Assembly (NCBI GenBank): GCA_947476925.1
Contig: CANJSF010000002.1
Span: forward strand, 1 to 64,000
Direction: 5' to 3'
Source of the DNA: Rhodospirillaceae bacterium
Lineage (GTDB): Bacteria > Pseudomonadota > Alphaproteobacteria > Rhodospirillales > Rhodospirillaceae
DNA: 64,000 nucleotides
The translations under genes were made by a program, and so were the position numbers. The notes under the pieces were generated by a model. That model was not told where the DNA came from. It did not search any database and saw only the letters and a program-made list of their open reading frames with translations. Each line of letters opens with the position of its first letter. Position 1 is the first letter of the stretch. Positions 8,977 to 18,633 of this stretch are shown in pieces.

Positions 8977-9903
8977 TTACTGATAAGCCATGACACGCAC
9001 GGGCAGCAGCATGCCGTTGCCCACTTCGGCCAACGCCACCAACGTATCCTCCAGCACGGCTTGCACAGGAATTCCCTGTGCGAGTTTGGCCCGAGGGTTT
9101 CGCTGGGCCAACGGAAACAAAGCAAGGCTTTGTCCGTGGCGAAGACGGTGCGCTTCCTGGGGGGTCAGAGCCAGAGCCGGGATGTCGTCCAGCACGGTTC
9201 GAACTGGCCTCAGGTAAGCCAAAGCGGCGGGACTATGCCCAAGGGCCTCCCATTTATCCAGCGAAATTGCCGTCGATTCGTCAAAAACGCCACAACTCGT
9301 GCGTCTCAAAGTACCAATATGTCCAACAGTTCCAAGGACTTGGGCTAAATCCCGCACCAGCGCGCGAATGTAGGTGCCCTTGCCGCAATGCACTCGAAAA
9401 AGCGCGGTTTCAAATGGCTTTTCTTCAATTAAATCAAAAGAGTAGACGGTTATTTTGCGCGAGCTTAAGACCACATTTTCCCCATCTCGGGCCCTCGCAT
9501 AGGCGCGCTCGCCATCGACTTTAATAGCTGAATAGACTGGCGGCACTTGGCTGATTTCGCCAACAAATCTCGGAACGGCGGCCAGAATCGCCTCCCGAGT
9601 CGGTCGTACCTCAGACGTTGCGCAGACCTTGCCTTCGCGGTCGTCCGTCTCAGTCGCTGTGCCCCAGACGGCGCTGAACTCATAGGTCTTGGTCCCGTCC
9701 ATGGCATACGAGACGGTCTTGGTCGCTTCGCCCAGCGCAATGGGAATAATGCCCGTGGCCAGGGGGTCAAGCGTGCCGGCATGGCCTGCCTTGGCTGCAT
9801 TTAATAGTTTGCGCACGCGCGCAACCACAGCCGCTGATGAGATCCCCTCTGGCTTGTCGATGGCAAGCCAGCCGTGAATCGGCTGTCCTCGGCGTTGACC
9901 CAT
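8977..9903 (-). CDS. truB: tRNA pseudouridine(55) synthase
   Basis: TruB makes pseudouridine at position 55 in the T-loop of tRNAs. The catalytic Asp is in HAGTLDPLATGIIPI near residue 45. Downstream motifs of the family are visible: VPPVYSAIKVDGERAY and the GKGTYIRALVRDLA strand. The 308-residue length fits the alphaproteobacterial form with a short C-terminal PUA-like part. Its ATG overlaps the stop of rbfA by one base (TAATG), so translation is probably coupled. Confidence 0.97.
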   Translation of the reverse strand: MGQRRGQPIHGWLAIDKPEGISSAAVVARVRKLLNAAKAGHAGTLDPLATGIIPIALGEATKTVSYAMDGTKTYEFSAVWGTATETDDREGKVCATSEVRPTREAILAAVPRFVGEISQVPPVYSAIKVDGERAYARARDGENVVLSSRKITVYSFDLIEEKPFETALFRVHCGKGTYIRALVRDLAQVLGTVGHIGTLRRTSCGVFDESTAISLDKWEALGHSPAALAYLRPVRTVLDDIPALALTPQEAHRLRHGQSLALFPLAQRNPRAKLAQGIPVQAVLEDTLVALAEVGNGMLLPVRVMAYQ

Positions 9904-10322
9904 TATTCTTCTTCGTCGCCGGGGCGCTGGTCGTGGACCAAATCACGTGCAACTTCGGGGCGATGGAGCAGCGTCGCAATATGTTCAGCTTGGTCGAAGG
10001 TGGTGTCGGCGGCAAAAACCAAGTCAGGCAAAAATTTCATTTGAATCATTTCTGCAATGCGCCGGCGCAAAAAAGGCTTCACGCGTTTTAGGCCTTCCAA
10101 CACGGGCGCCGTATCACCGCCGCCAAGAGGCACAATGTAGACACGGGCGTGGCGCAAATCGGGACTGGGGCGAACCTCGGTGACGGTAATGCTGACGTTT
10201 GCCAGGGCGGGGTCACGAAATGTCTCGCGCTCGAACACAGCAGCTAGCGCGTGGCGAATTTCTTCTCCAACGCGCAACAAGCGTTGTCCGGGGGGCTGAC
10301 GATTATTGCGACCGCGGGGCAT
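9903..10322 (-). CDS. rbfA: Ribosome-binding factor A
   Basis: RbfA is a 30S maturation factor that acts on the 5' end of 16S rRNA. The 139-residue protein shows the KH-type fold: QRLLRVGEEIRHALAAVFER at the start, DPALANVSITVTEVRPSPDLRHARVYI in the middle, and an RRRIAEMIQMKFLPDLVFAAD strand-helix region. A GGGA sequence lies before the ATG. It sits between infB and truB in the standard order and ends with an acidic tail (DEEE). Confidence 0.95.
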   Translation of the reverse strand: MPRGRNNRQPPGQRLLRVGEEIRHALAAVFERETFRDPALANVSITVTEVRPSPDLRHARVYIVPLGGGDTAPVLEGLKRVKPFLRRRIAEMIQMKFLPDLVFAADTTFDQAEHIATLLHRPEVARDLVHDQRPGDEEE

Positions 10323-10346
10323 AGCAATTCCCGTCTGTTCCTTTAC

Positions 10347-10365
10347 GGCCTCTAGCGGCGAGGCC
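10347..10365 (-). repeat. Short inverted repeat between infB and rbfA
   Basis: GGCCTC (10347-10352) and GAGGCC (10360-10365) form a perfect 6-bp stem with a 7-base loop in the infB-rbfA spacer. There is no U-tract, so it is not a standard terminator. It could slow decay or processing between the two cistrons; I have no direct evidence for a role. Confidence 0.35.
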
Positions 10366-10382
10366 GAGAGGCACCATTTAAT

Positions 10383-12932
10383 CTATAACGTCGAGGCGAC
10401 GCGCTCTATTTCGAAGCACTCGATCATGTCGCCCTTTTGAATATCGTTGTAGTTCGCCAGCGCAATGCCGCACTCGTAACCTTCACGAACATCTTTCACG
10501 TCGTCTTTAAAGCGCTTGAGCTGTGACAAGTCACCTTCGTGCACCACGACGTTGTCCCGCAACAGCCGCACTTTGCAGCCGCGCTTGATCACGCCTTGCG
10601 TGACACGGCAACCGGCAACTTTGCCAACCTTGGTGATGTTGAAAACTTCGCGCACTTCCGCATAGCCAATAAAGTTTTCTTTGAACTTCGGCGCCAGCAT
10701 GCCGGTCAGCACGCTTCTCACATCATCAGCGACATCGTAAATGATCGAGTAATATCGAATGTCGATACCATCACGCTTGGCGACTTCGCGGGCTTGCGCA
10801 TTGGCGCGCACATTAAAGCCAATAATCACGGCTTTGGATGCTTTGGCCAGCGTGACGTCGGATTCATTGATGGCGCCGACAGCGCCATAAATCACATTTA
10901 CTTTTACTTCCTCGCCGCCAATTTTTTGCAACGTGCCGGTCAAAGCCTCGACCGAGCCTTGCATGTCGGCTTTAATAACAATGGGCAATTCTTTGACTTC
11001 GCCTGCTTTGATCTTGGCGAACATCTGCTCCATCGTGGTCGTGCCGATGCTGCCGGCTTGGCCTGCGATGCGAAGTTTGCGTGTGCGGAACTCGGCAACT
11101 TCACGCGCGCGCGCCTCGTTTTCCACCACAATAAAATCATCGCCAGCAGACGGCACGCCCGAGAAACCCACAACCTCAACCGGGGTTGAGGGGGCGGCAG
11201 ATTTAATCTGTACGCCGTTATAGTCGATCAAAACGCGAATGCGGCCCCACTCAGAGCCTGCAACAAAAATATCACCGACCTTTAGCGTGCCGCGTTGCAC
11301 CAGCACGGTTCCCACCGGGCCCACGCCCTTTTCCATTTTAGCTTCGATGATGGCGCCTTCGGCTGTGCGATCAGCGTTTGCTTTCAAATCCAACACTTCG
11401 GCTTGCAGAAGGATAATTTCCACCAACTTATCAAGGTTGGTTTTCTTCAGCGCAGAAACTTCGACACTCATGGTGTCGCCGCCCATCTCTTCCAGCACAA
11501 CCTCGTGGGTCAGCAGGTCGTTGCGGATTTTGGCGGAATTGGCCCCGGGTTTATCGATCTTGTTTATAGCGACAATGATCGGCACACCTGCGGCCTTGGC
11601 ATGGCGAATGGCCTCAATAGTTTGGGGCATAATGCCATCATCGGCCGCTACAACCAGCACAACGATATCTGTCACCTTGGCGCCGCGTGCGCGCATAGCC
11701 GTAAAGGCTTCGTGGCCGGGCGTATCGATAAAAGTAATCACGCCGCCATCCGGTGTTTTTACTTGATATGCACCAATGTGCTGCGTAATGCCGCCGGCCT
11801 CACCACCAGCCACATCAGATTGACGCAAGGCGTCGAGCAATGATGTTTTACCGTGGTCAACGTGTCCCATGATTGTCACGACCGGTGGGCGCGACTGCTC
11901 GGCGTCCGAATCGTCAGAGACCAATTTCAAACCGTCTTCAATATCTGAGTCGGTGACACGTTTAATCTTGTGGCCGAATTCCTGAGCCACAAGTTCGGCT
12001 GTATCGGCGTCGATAACTTCGTTGATCGTCGCCATCACACCCAATTTCATCAAAGTCTTGATCACGTTGGCCGAACGCTCAGCCATTCGGTTCGAAAATT
12101 CTTGAACTGTGATCGTTTCGGGCACTACCACTTCGCGCACAATTTTCTCGAGTGGTTTGCTTTGGTTGGCTTGCAGCTTGCGGCGCTCTTTCTCAACTGC
12201 TCGGCGCATCGCAGCTACGCTACGGCCGCGCTCAACGCGTTCGTCAGCATCCAAAGCGGCAGACAGGGTTAACTTGCCTTCACGACGGCGGGGCTCGACC
12301 CGGCTTGTGCGCGGCGGTTTATGGCCTGTCTTGCTTTGCTTGCGCCGTGGCTCGTCTTCTTCCTCTTCGATGACCGCGCGCACACCGGGCGTAGGGGCTT
12401 GCACCGGGCGCTGTTCAGTCACAATGCGTGCGATGGTGTGGTGGCCTTCCACAGGTTTCGCGGGCGCTGGCGCTGCGGCAGCCGGTTCAGTTTTGGCACG
12501 CTCTGCAGCTTCAGCAGCTGCGCGGCGCTCTTCTTCGGCGCGCTGTGCATCTTCAACTGCACGACGTTCCGCTTCTTCTTCAGCAGACCGGCGGGCTTCT
12601 TCATCCGCCTTCATGGCGGCTTGCAGAACTTTCAGTCGGTGTTCTTTTTCTTCTTCCGTGAGATTACCGTGGGCGGCGAGGTCTTTGAGTGTCAGCTCAT
12701 GCTTGACCGGCGCTGCAACCGCCGGAGTCTTTAACTCTAAAACTTTTCCGTCGGCACCAATTTCAAATTTGCGCGCGCGCTTACGCTCGACTTGAACAAC
12801 CTTCGAACGACCATGTGAAAAACTTTGCCGTACCTGGCCCGTCTCAACTTCGGTCTTCTTCAGGCCAAGTTTCCCTCGGCCCAGGGTCAGCGGGGTTTTG
12901 GCTTTGTTATCGGTCGTGGTGTCGTTTGGCAT
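10383..12932 (-). CDS. infB: Translation initiation factor IF-2
   Basis: IF-2 is the GTPase that brings fMet-tRNA to the 30S subunit. The 849-residue form starting [12 protein letters not shown] has a long N-terminal part with an Ala/Glu/Arg-rich coiled-coil stretch (about residues 90-165) and a basic region. The G domain carries [15 protein letters not shown] near residue 355, DTPGHEAF and NKIDKPGA. Domains II, III and C2 follow, ending with the usual GYECGIAL and GDMIECFE strands. I chose ATG 12932 because an IF-2-like N-terminus begins there; the in-frame upstream part is not conserved in character. Confidence 0.97.
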   Translation of the reverse strand: MPNDTTTDNKAKTPLTLGRGKLGLKKTEVETGQVRQSFSHGRSKVVQVERKRARKFEIGADGKVLELKTPAVAAPVKHELTLKDLAAHGNLTEEEKEHRLKVLQAAMKADEEARRSAEEEAERRAVEDAQRAEEERRAAAEAAERAKTEPAAAAPAPAKPVEGHHTIARIVTEQRPVQAPTPGVRAVIEEEEDEPRRKQSKTGHKPPRTSRVEPRRREGKLTLSAALDADERVERGRSVAAMRRAVEKERRKLQANQSKPLEKIVREVVVPETITVQEFSNRMAERSANVIKTLMKLGVMATINEVIDADTAELVAQEFGHKIKRVTDSDIEDGLKLVSDDSDAEQSRPPVVTIMGHVDHGKTSLLDALRQSDVAGGEAGGITQHIGAYQVKTPDGGVITFIDTPGHEAFTAMRARGAKVTDIVVLVVAADDGIMPQTIEAIRHAKAAGVPIIVAINKIDKPGANSAKIRNDLLTHEVVLEEMGGDTMSVEVSALKKTNLDKLVEIILLQAEVLDLKANADRTAEGAIIEAKMEKGVGPVGTVLVQRGTLKVGDIFVAGSEWGRIRVLIDYNGVQIKSAAPSTPVEVVGFSGVPSAGDDFIVVENEARAREVAEFRTRKLRIAGQAGSIGTTTMEQMFAKIKAGEVKELPIVIKADMQGSVEALTGTLQKIGGEEVKVNVIYGAVGAINESDVTLAKASKAVIIGFNVRANAQAREVAKRDGIDIRYYSIIYDVADDVRSVLTGMLAPKFKENFIGYAEVREVFNITKVGKVAGCRVTQGVIKRGCKVRLLRDNVVVHEGDLSQLKRFKDDVKDVREGYECGIALANYNDIQKGDMIECFEIERVASTL

Positions 12933-12981
12933 TCTGCTCTCAATCGTCTCGAATAAATTTGAATCTGTTCTCGTTTGGCGT

Positions 12982-13566
12982 TTAGGCGTGCGCTGGTTTA
13001 ATGCGTACACCCTCGTATCGTTCAGCGTCGGTCACGAAGGCTTTCGTAAGGCCGCCGTGTACTAAGCCGATGTGCACAGCCTCTTCGCGTCCCACGGCCG
13101 CGCCTAAGTCACTGCGTGTGAAGGCATCAATCACCTTCGCACCGCGCACGGCTGCGGCCATTTTGTCCCGCTCTGCTCGCGATCCATCGGCGGCTTCAAC
13201 CAGGACGGCCGTTTTACCTGCAGCGGCTTGCGAGCGAACCTTGTCCGCTCCAATCGCTGTCAGACCTGCGCGTCGCGCCAGGCCCAAAGTGTCCAGGCAC
13301 CGACGCTTCAACAACTCGGCCACCGTATTCACCAAATCGTCAGGAACTTGAACGGCCTGATGCGCGGCCTTCGAAAAAAGACGTTTTACAGCGGCTGTTT
13401 CTATCATATTGCGTCGTGCGCTCAACCACAAACCACGACCTGGCAAACGCCCCGCCACATCTACAACAATGCAATCGTCGGGCCCGACCACGAATCGAAT
13501 CATCGCTTCTTTCGGGTGGATGTCACCCGAAGCAATGCAGGTCCGGTTGGGTTCGTCGTGCGGCAT
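12982..13566 (-). CDS. YlxR (DUF448) / L7Ae-like RNA-binding protein
   Basis: This 194-residue protein fuses two small RNA-binding modules. Residues 1-80 are YlxR-type: [22 protein letters not shown], then [14 protein letters not shown]. Residues 90-180 are L7Ae/L30e-like: [29 protein letters not shown] and a second strand-helix unit. This fusion is usual between nusA and infB in alphaproteobacteria. Its exact role in the nusA operon is not established to my knowledge; YlxR has been linked to RNase P and to transcription in other bacteria. It is 35 bases downstream of nusA. Confidence 0.88.
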   Translation of the reverse strand: MPHDEPNRTCIASGDIHPKEAMIRFVVGPDDCIVVDVAGRLPGRGLWLSARRNMIETAAVKRLFSKAAHQAVQVPDDLVNTVAELLKRRCLDTLGLARRAGLTAIGADKVRSQAAAGKTAVLVEAADGSRAERDKMAAAVRGAKVIDAFTRSDLGAAVGREEAVHIGLVHGGLTKAFVTDAERYEGVRIKPAHA

Positions 13567-13601
13567 GGGTTGGTCTGCCGCCGGACTTGACCAAAATGCC
13601 C

Positions 13602-15143
13602 TTACGCCCCGCCGCTATCGGCGGGGGCGGGCTCAGCCGGAAACCAGTGGGCGCGCGCGGCCATGATAATTTTGTTGGCAGCCTCAAGGCTCATCACCGT
13701 TGGTGCCAGCATCTCGACCAACTCATCACCTGCCAAATCCGCAAGATCATCCAGGGTTTTGACGCCCTTTTCGGCCAGAACCAGGATTTTCTTAATATCT
13801 AACCCTTCGATTTCGGCGCTGGTCAGGTCGTCGGCCACCTTCAATTCCTTTAGGCGGCTTTCGTTCTTTTTGGTTTCTTCTTCAATGAACACCTGGGCGC
13901 GGCTTTTCAGTTCGTTTGCCACGTCTTCGTCCAATCCTTCGATATCAGCGATATCTTCAACGGGGACAAATGCCACTTCCTCAACCGAGGTAAAGCCTTC
14001 TGTGACCAGCAGTCGGGCCAACACATCGTCCACATCCAAAGCATCAATAAACAGCTGTGAGCGAACGCGGAATTCTTCTTGGCGGCGTTCGGATTCTTCG
14101 GCTTCCGTCAAAATGTCGATGGACCAGCCGGTGAGTTGTGACGCCAATCGCACGTTTTGTCCGCGGCGGCCAATGGCCAATGACAATTGATCATCGGGCA
14201 CAACCACTTCGATGCGCCCCGCATCTTCATCAAGCACCACCTTCGACACTTCAGCCGGCGCCAAGCCGTTCACAACGAACGTGGCAGGGTCTTCATTCCA
14301 ATTGATGATGTCAATTTTCTCGCCTTGCAATTCGGCCACGACCGCTTGCACGCGACTGCCGCGCATACCGACGCAAGCGCCGACCGGGTCAATGGAAGAG
14401 TCGTTCGAAATAACCGCGATTTTTGCGCGGCTGCCGGGGTCGCGCGCGACCGAACGAATCTCAATAATACCGTCATAAATTTCCGGCACCTCTTGAGTGA
14501 AGAGTGACTTCATAAAGTCGGGCGCGGTGCGTGACAGGAAAATTTGCGGGCCTCGGGCCTCAGCACGCACAGCCGCAATGAGGGCGCGCACGCGATCGCC
14601 GTTTTTGAAATGTTCGCGCGGAATGAGGTCGTCACGGCGCAGCATGCCCTCGGCACGACCTAAGTCGACAACCACGTTGCCGAATTCAACGCGCTTAACC
14701 AAGCCGTTGACCACTTCACCAACGCGATCTTTGTATTCTGAAAACTGGCGTGCGCGCTCGGAATCACGCACTTTCTGAACGATCACCTGTTTGGCCGTTT
14801 GGGCAGCGATGCGGCCAAAATCGATGGGCGGCAAGGGGTCGATAATCTCTTCGCCGACTTTAATGCCAGGTTTTTTGGCCTGCGCTTTCTCAGCCGTCAT
14901 TTGGGTGTTTTCATCTTCGACCACATCAACGATGGTGATGTAGCGAGCTAAACGAATTTCGCCGTTCTTGCGGTCGATGGCGGCGCGAATATCTTTCTCA
15001 TGGCCATATTTCGAGCGGCCCGCTTTTTGAATGGCCTGCTCCATGGCGATAAACACTTCCTCGCGGTCGATGTTTTTGTCGCGGGCAACCGTGTCGGCGA
15101 CCTGAACTAATTCGGGGCGCGCCATACCAATGCTTTGTGCCAT
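13602..15143 (-). CDS. nusA: Transcription termination/antitermination factor NusA
   Basis: NusA binds RNA polymerase and nascent RNA and modulates pausing, termination and antitermination. The 513 residues show an N-terminal RNAP-binding domain (residues 1-125), an S1 domain (GEVVNGLVKRVEFGNVVVDLG near residue 145), KH1 and KH2 (GACVGMRGSRVQAVV; SLAIGRRGQNVRLASQLTGW) and a C-terminal pair of helix-hairpin-helix repeats (GFTSVEEVAFV, GVKTLDDLADLAGDEL). Sequence is complete at both ends. It lies 28 bases after rimP. The operon leader has a candidate attenuator (see 15756-15782). Confidence 0.98.
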   Translation of the reverse strand: MAQSIGMARPELVQVADTVARDKNIDREEVFIAMEQAIQKAGRSKYGHEKDIRAAIDRKNGEIRLARYITIVDVVEDENTQMTAEKAQAKKPGIKVGEEIIDPLPPIDFGRIAAQTAKQVIVQKVRDSERARQFSEYKDRVGEVVNGLVKRVEFGNVVVDLGRAEGMLRRDDLIPREHFKNGDRVRALIAAVRAEARGPQIFLSRTAPDFMKSLFTQEVPEIYDGIIEIRSVARDPGSRAKIAVISNDSSIDPVGACVGMRGSRVQAVVAELQGEKIDIINWNEDPATFVVNGLAPAEVSKVVLDEDAGRIEVVVPDDQLSLAIGRRGQNVRLASQLTGWSIDILTEAEESERRQEEFRVRSQLFIDALDVDDVLARLLVTEGFTSVEEVAFVPVEDIADIEGLDEDVANELKSRAQVFIEEETKKNESRLKELKVADDLTSAEIEGLDIKKILVLAEKGVKTLDDLADLAGDELVEMLAPTVMSLEAANKIIMAARAHWFPAEPAPADSGGA

Positions 15144-15171
15144 TTTCGTTTCTCCTAGCTTTTATTTCTGT

Positions 15172-15708
15172 CTATCGTTTTTTCTCTGCGCTCATCGGGC
15201 GGCCTTTGGCCGTTGCCGCGATCAACGCATTTGTCAGAACTAATTTCGCTTGCGAGATGTTTTCAAACGGAACGCTGACGTTTGAACCATCCACCATCAT
15301 CATCACATCGCCGTTCTCTGCTAATCCGTTCACCGGGCCTTTGAACCGTTTCCGCCCGTTGATCGCCAATTTGGTTTCAACTTTTGCTTCGAACCCAGCA
15401 TACGTCGTAAAATCTTTTGGCCGCGTTAGCGGTCGGTCAATTCCCGCCGAACTCACCTCAAGGTCATAAGCGCCGTTCACCGGGTCCTCGACATCGAAAA
15501 TCGCTGACAGCGTTTGGCTGATAACCTCGCAATCCTCGATCGAGATCAAAGTTCCATCTAGGCGGTCCGCCATGACCTGCAATGTTCGATGTCCATCGCC
15601 GCTGGCCTTCGTTAGCGCGATGCGCACGATCTCGAACCCCATGGATTCAAGGGTCGGCGCGATTCGTTCCTCCAACGTCAGTAGTCGTTCCACGGGTCTT
15701 CCCAACAT
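15172..15708 (-). CDS. rimP: Ribosome maturation factor RimP
   Basis: RimP assists 30S assembly. With the start at ATG 15708 (MLGRPVERLLTLEERIAPTL) the protein has 178 residues with the family segments LESMGFEIVRIAL, DCEVISQTLSAIFDVEDP and YDLEVSSAGIDRPLTRPKDF. The longer in-frame reading would start inside the terminator hairpin at 15756-15782 and is rejected. It is the first gene of the rimP-nusA-ylxR-infB-rbfA-truB run. Confidence 0.93.
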   Translation of the reverse strand: MLGRPVERLLTLEERIAPTLESMGFEIVRIALTKASGDGHRTLQVMADRLDGTLISIEDCEVISQTLSAIFDVEDPVNGAYDLEVSSAGIDRPLTRPKDFTTYAGFEAKVETKLAINGRKRFKGPVNGLAENGDVMMMVDGSNVSVPFENISQAKLVLTNALIAATAKGRPMSAEKKR

Positions 15709-15755
15709 GCTTTCCAATGCCGGGCGTGTCTGCGAATCGCCTGAGCGCAGGCAAT

Positions 15756-15782
15756 AAAAAAAGTGGCCGAGTGGGGCCACTT
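15756..15782 (-). terminator. Intrinsic terminator in the rimP leader (candidate attenuator)
   Basis: On the minus strand an 8-bp GC-rich stem (arms 15761-15768 and 15775-15782, loop of 6) is followed by seven U residues. It lies 48-74 bases upstream of the rimP ATG. It could end trmB transcription. However, a promoter-like sequence lies upstream of it at 15816-15844, so the rimP-nusA transcript would have to pass it. That makes attenuation by NusA possible; in Bacillus subtilis the rimP-nusA leader is known to be controlled by NusA-stimulated termination. Confidence 0.7.
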
Positions 15783-15815
15783 CCTAAAGTCGTCCGACAA
15801 TGAAAGTCAGGTGTG

Positions 15816-15844
15816 CATATAGTGCGATTTTCCGCAGTTTGCAA
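15816..15844 (-). promoter_or_regulatory. rimP: Candidate promoter for the rimP-nusA-infB operon
   Basis: Minus-strand TTGCAA (15839-15844) and TATATG (15816-15821) are separated by 17 bases, each matching the sigma-70 consensus at four of six positions. A transcript from here would start near 15809 and include the terminator hairpin. The match is moderate and the site is a prediction. Confidence 0.4.
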
Positions 15845-15886
15845 GGTTTTCGAGGGCCCCTGATGCTGCCCGAGCGCCGTCACAGG

Positions 15887-16591
15887 CTATCGTGACTTAC
15901 GAAAAAATCTCAAAAAATGTGATGTTCGCCCTTCTTTTTGGGCTTTGAGCTGATAGCGGGTGGTGACGTGGTCGGGAGGGGGCGTTAACCAGTCTTCCGG
16001 CCCGTCCACCTGCCATTGAAAGGCCGGGTGTTGGGTCAATTGCTCGAGGGCCCAATGAATATAGACCGGATGGTCGCTGGCGACCCTCAGTTCCGTCCCA
16101 TCGCGCATCAGTCGGGCGAGAGTATTGAGGTTCTCAGGGCCAACAAATCTTCGCTTCGCATGGCGCGCCTTCGGCCAGGGATCGGGGAACATGACAAAAA
16201 CCCGAGATAGACATTGGTCGGGGAGTGCGGGAAGCAAAAACCTCACGTCATCGTTAAAGATTCGCACGTTTTTCAGGGATTTCTGCTCAATATGGCGGGT
16301 CAGCGAGGCCACGCCGTTGATAAAAACCTCGGCACCTATAATGCCCACGTTCGGGTTGTGCTCGGCATGCCCGGCTAGGTGTTCACCGCCGCCAAACCCG
16401 ACCTCAAGCCAAGTCTCGGTAACAGAATTCGAAAAGAGCGTGCGGGGGTCGAGCACGCCGCCTGCGGGTGGCGCATCGATCTTAAGTTGGGGCAAAAGCC
16501 GATCGGCCACACCTTGGCGGGCCGTCGTCAGCGGCTTGCCTTTGCGCCTGCCGTAATAAAGGACGCGCGACGTCGTCTCGGGCTCAGACAC
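15887..16591 (-). CDS. trmB: tRNA (guanine-N7-)-methyltransferase
   Basis: TrmB methylates G46 of tRNA using SAM. The 234-residue form begins at a GTG (16591) that overlaps the metK stop region, giving [21 protein letters not shown], a typical alphaproteobacterial TrmB N-terminus. The SAM motif is [12 protein letters not shown]. The catalytic and tRNA-binding segment [16 protein letters not shown] is intact. The C-terminal [14 protein letters not shown] segment is also usual for the family. Coupling to metK, which supplies SAM, is common in this lineage. Confidence 0.94.
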   Translation of the reverse strand: MSEPETTSRVLYYGRRKGKPLTTARQGVADRLLPQLKIDAPPAGGVLDPRTLFSNSVTETWLEVGFGGGEHLAGHAEHNPNVGIIGAEVFINGVASLTRHIEQKSLKNVRIFNDDVRFLLPALPDQCLSRVFVMFPDPWPKARHAKRRFVGPENLNTLARLMRDGTELRVASDHPVYIHWALEQLTQHPAFQWQVDGPEDWLTPPPDHVTTRYQLKAQKEGRTSHFLRFFRKSR

Positions 16592-17756
16592 CGAATGCAG
16601 ATTCGAGGGCGTCAACCAAATCCAACCGTTCCCAGCTAAATCCACCCGCACCATCGGCTTCGCGGCCAAAGTGTCCGTAAGACGACGTGCGCGTGTAGAT
16701 CGGGCGATTGAGTTTGAGGTGTTCGCGGATTCCACGAGGGCTTAAGTTCATCAACTCTTGCAAAACTTTTGACAACTTGTCTTCGTCAACCCGGCCCGTG
16801 CCTTGTGTGTCGACATAAACCGACAATGGCTTGGCGACACCAATGGCATACGACAATTGGATCAAACATTTGTCAGCAAGGTCTGCGGCGACCACGTTCT
16901 TGGCCAAATAGCGCGCCGCATAAGCGGCCGAACGATCAACCTTTGTTGGATCCTTGCCCGAGAATGCGCCGCCCCCATGCGGGGCTGCGCCGCCGTAAGT
17001 GTCGACGATGATCTTGCGACCCGTCAAACCGCAGTCGCCATCGGGTCCGCCAATCACAAAACGGCCTGTGGGGTTTACATAGAACTCTTCCTCGGGGCAC
17101 ATCCAACCGTCGGGAAGAACGTTCAAAACGTGCTTGCGCACATAGTTGCGAATAGTTTCTTGATCAACATCGGCCGTGTGTTGTGTTGAAACGACAACCG
17201 AGGTCGCGCGCACCGGGCGACCATTTTCGTATTGCAAACTCAATTGGCTTTTTGCATCGGGGCCTAAGAAGTTTACGTCCTTGGCGTGACGCGCATCGGC
17301 GAGTGATTGCAAAATTTGGTGCGAATAATGAATGGGCGCGGGCATCAACTCGGGTGTTTCATTGACCGCAAAACCAAACATGATTCCTTGGTCGCCCGCG
17401 CCTTCATCTTTATTGCCAGCCGCATCAACGCCCACAGCAATATCGGCCGATTGCGAATGTACATGACAATCAACGGTCGCGTTCTTCCAATGAAAACCCT
17501 CCTGCTCGTAACCGATTTCTTTAACGGCTTGGCGGGCGGACTCGATCATTTTTTCTGCGGTGATGCTGGCAGGACCGCGCACTTCCCCGGCAAGAACAAT
17601 GCGGTTGGTGGTGCAAAGAGTTTCCAGCGCAACACGGGCGTATGGGTCGGCGCTCAAGAACAAATCGACAATGGAATCGGAAATACGATCACTAACTTTA
17701 TCGGGATGGCCTTCAGAAACAGACTCGCTCGTGAAGATGTAGTTTTTCTTCGTCAC
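16584..17756 (-). CDS. metK: S-adenosylmethionine synthetase
   Basis: MetK makes SAM from methionine and ATP. The family motifs are intact: [13 protein letters not shown] at the N-terminus, [10 protein letters not shown], and the P-loop-like [20 protein letters not shown] start it at GTG 17756, which follows a GGAG site by seven bases and gives 390 residues, the usual length. The longer frame adds a non-conserved leader. The 3' end overlaps the start of trmB. I looked for a SAM-responsive riboswitch in the 179-base leader and found no recognisable core. Confidence 0.96.
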   Translation of the reverse strand: MTKKNYIFTSESVSEGHPDKVSDRISDSIVDLFLSADPYARVALETLCTTNRIVLAGEVRGPASITAEKMIESARQAVKEIGYEQEGFHWKNATVDCHVHSQSADIAVGVDAAGNKDEGAGDQGIMFGFAVNETPELMPAPIHYSHQILQSLADARHAKDVNFLGPDAKSQLSLQYENGRPVRATSVVVSTQHTADVDQETIRNYVRKHVLNVLPDGWMCPEEEFYVNPTGRFVIGGPDGDCGLTGRKIIVDTYGGAAPHGGGAFSGKDPTKVDRSAAYAARYLAKNVVAADLADKCLIQLSYAIGVAKPLSVYVDTQGTGRVDEDKLSKVLQELMNLSPRGIREHLKLNRPIYTRTSSYGHFGREADGAGGFSWERLDLVDALESAFGV

Positions 17757-17880
17757 TGGATGCTCCGATAAGAGACGATTCGCGGCGCCACAGATTTGGG
17801 CACCTGAGGGCGTTGGGGGTATCGAAAAATGGCGCTTTTGGCAAGGGTTGGAACGACTTACGCCACCCGTATCGATCAAG

Positions 17881-17911
17881 AAAAACGCCGCTGAAAGAAT
17901 CAGCGGCGTTT
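17881..17911 (-). terminator. Intrinsic terminator between the XRE gene and metK
   Basis: The arms 17883-17894 and 17900-17911 are perfectly complementary (12 bp with a GC-rich core) around a loop of five. On the minus strand five U residues close it. It lies 24 bases after the XRE regulator stop and 125 bases before metK, so it most simply ends the regulator transcript. Confidence 0.8.
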
Positions 17912-17935
17912 CATTGAAACCCAAAGTTTGAGATT

Positions 17936-18436
17936 TTATTCCTCGCCAGTGTCCACGTCTTCGGTGCTGGCCAGTGATTTTGCCAGGTCATAAATACGAC
18001 GGCGAACATGATAGTCTTTAATGCGGTAGTAAGCGCGCACCAGTTCAAGCGTCTCGCGCTTGGTCATCGGGTCACTTTCGGGCAAATCGATGTCGCGCGA
18101 GGTTTCAGATAAATTGCGCGGGCTCGAGCCTTGCGTCGCATCATTCATTTCGTCAAAGAAAAATTGAACGGCGCAGTCTAACACCCTGCTTAAGTCCCAT
18201 AACCGGCTGGCCCCAATACGATTGGCGCCACGCTCGTACTTTTGTACCTGTTGGAAGGTCAAACCCAACGCTTCACCCAGTTTTTCTTGGCTCATGCCTA
18301 AAAGGGTACGGCGCAAGCGCACACGCGACCCGACGTGAACATCCACTGGATTGGGTTTGCCCGAAGGCATCCGCCCACGAGACGAGCGGGAAAATCCGCC
18401 TTCGTCATCAAATTCTTCTTCTTGTGGTAGTGACAT
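17936..18436 (-). CDS. XRE-family helix-turn-helix transcriptional regulator
   Basis: The protein has 166 residues. An acidic and Ser/Arg-rich N-terminus is followed by a Cro/C1-type HTH at about residues 34-90 ([25 protein letters not shown], then [18 protein letters not shown]). A C-terminal helical part follows. This regulator type, with the same [14 protein letters not shown] recognition helix, is often found beside lnt and metK in alphaproteobacteria. Its targets are not evident here. The next gene, metK, is separated by a strong terminator, so the two need not be co-transcribed. Confidence 0.9.
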   Translation of the reverse strand: MSLPQEEEFDDEGGFSRSSRGRMPSGKPNPVDVHVGSRVRLRRTLLGMSQEKLGEALGLTFQQVQKYERGANRIGASRLWDLSRVLDCAVQFFFDEMNDATQGSSPRNLSETSRDIDLPESDPMTKRETLELVRAYYRIKDYHVRRRIYDLAKSLASTEDVDTGEE

Positions 18437-18633
18437 CGAGACCCTGCCTCAGGTTGCATCGTCAGAGCGGCTTTATCCACAAACCGCAGTCAAACAAACA
18501 GCCGCCAGTTCAGTTTAGATATACCAATCGTTGTAGCAAGAGCGTCTTCCCTCTACTTTTCTGACACAAAATGAGGCTTGAAGCAATTCTATCATAAATC
18601 CCCAAGGCCTTGATTTTGATCAGCAATCGAAAG

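Noticed and set aside
10539-11189. Plus-strand open frame opposite infB
   Set aside because: It is a shadow of the conserved infB reading frame; the same holds for other frames opposite pnp, nusA and metK.
17757-17935. SAM-responsive riboswitch before metK
   Set aside because: I compared the leader with the cores of SAM-II and SAM/SAH types from memory and found no match. The stable hairpin at 17881-17911 is best read as the terminator of the upstream regulator gene.
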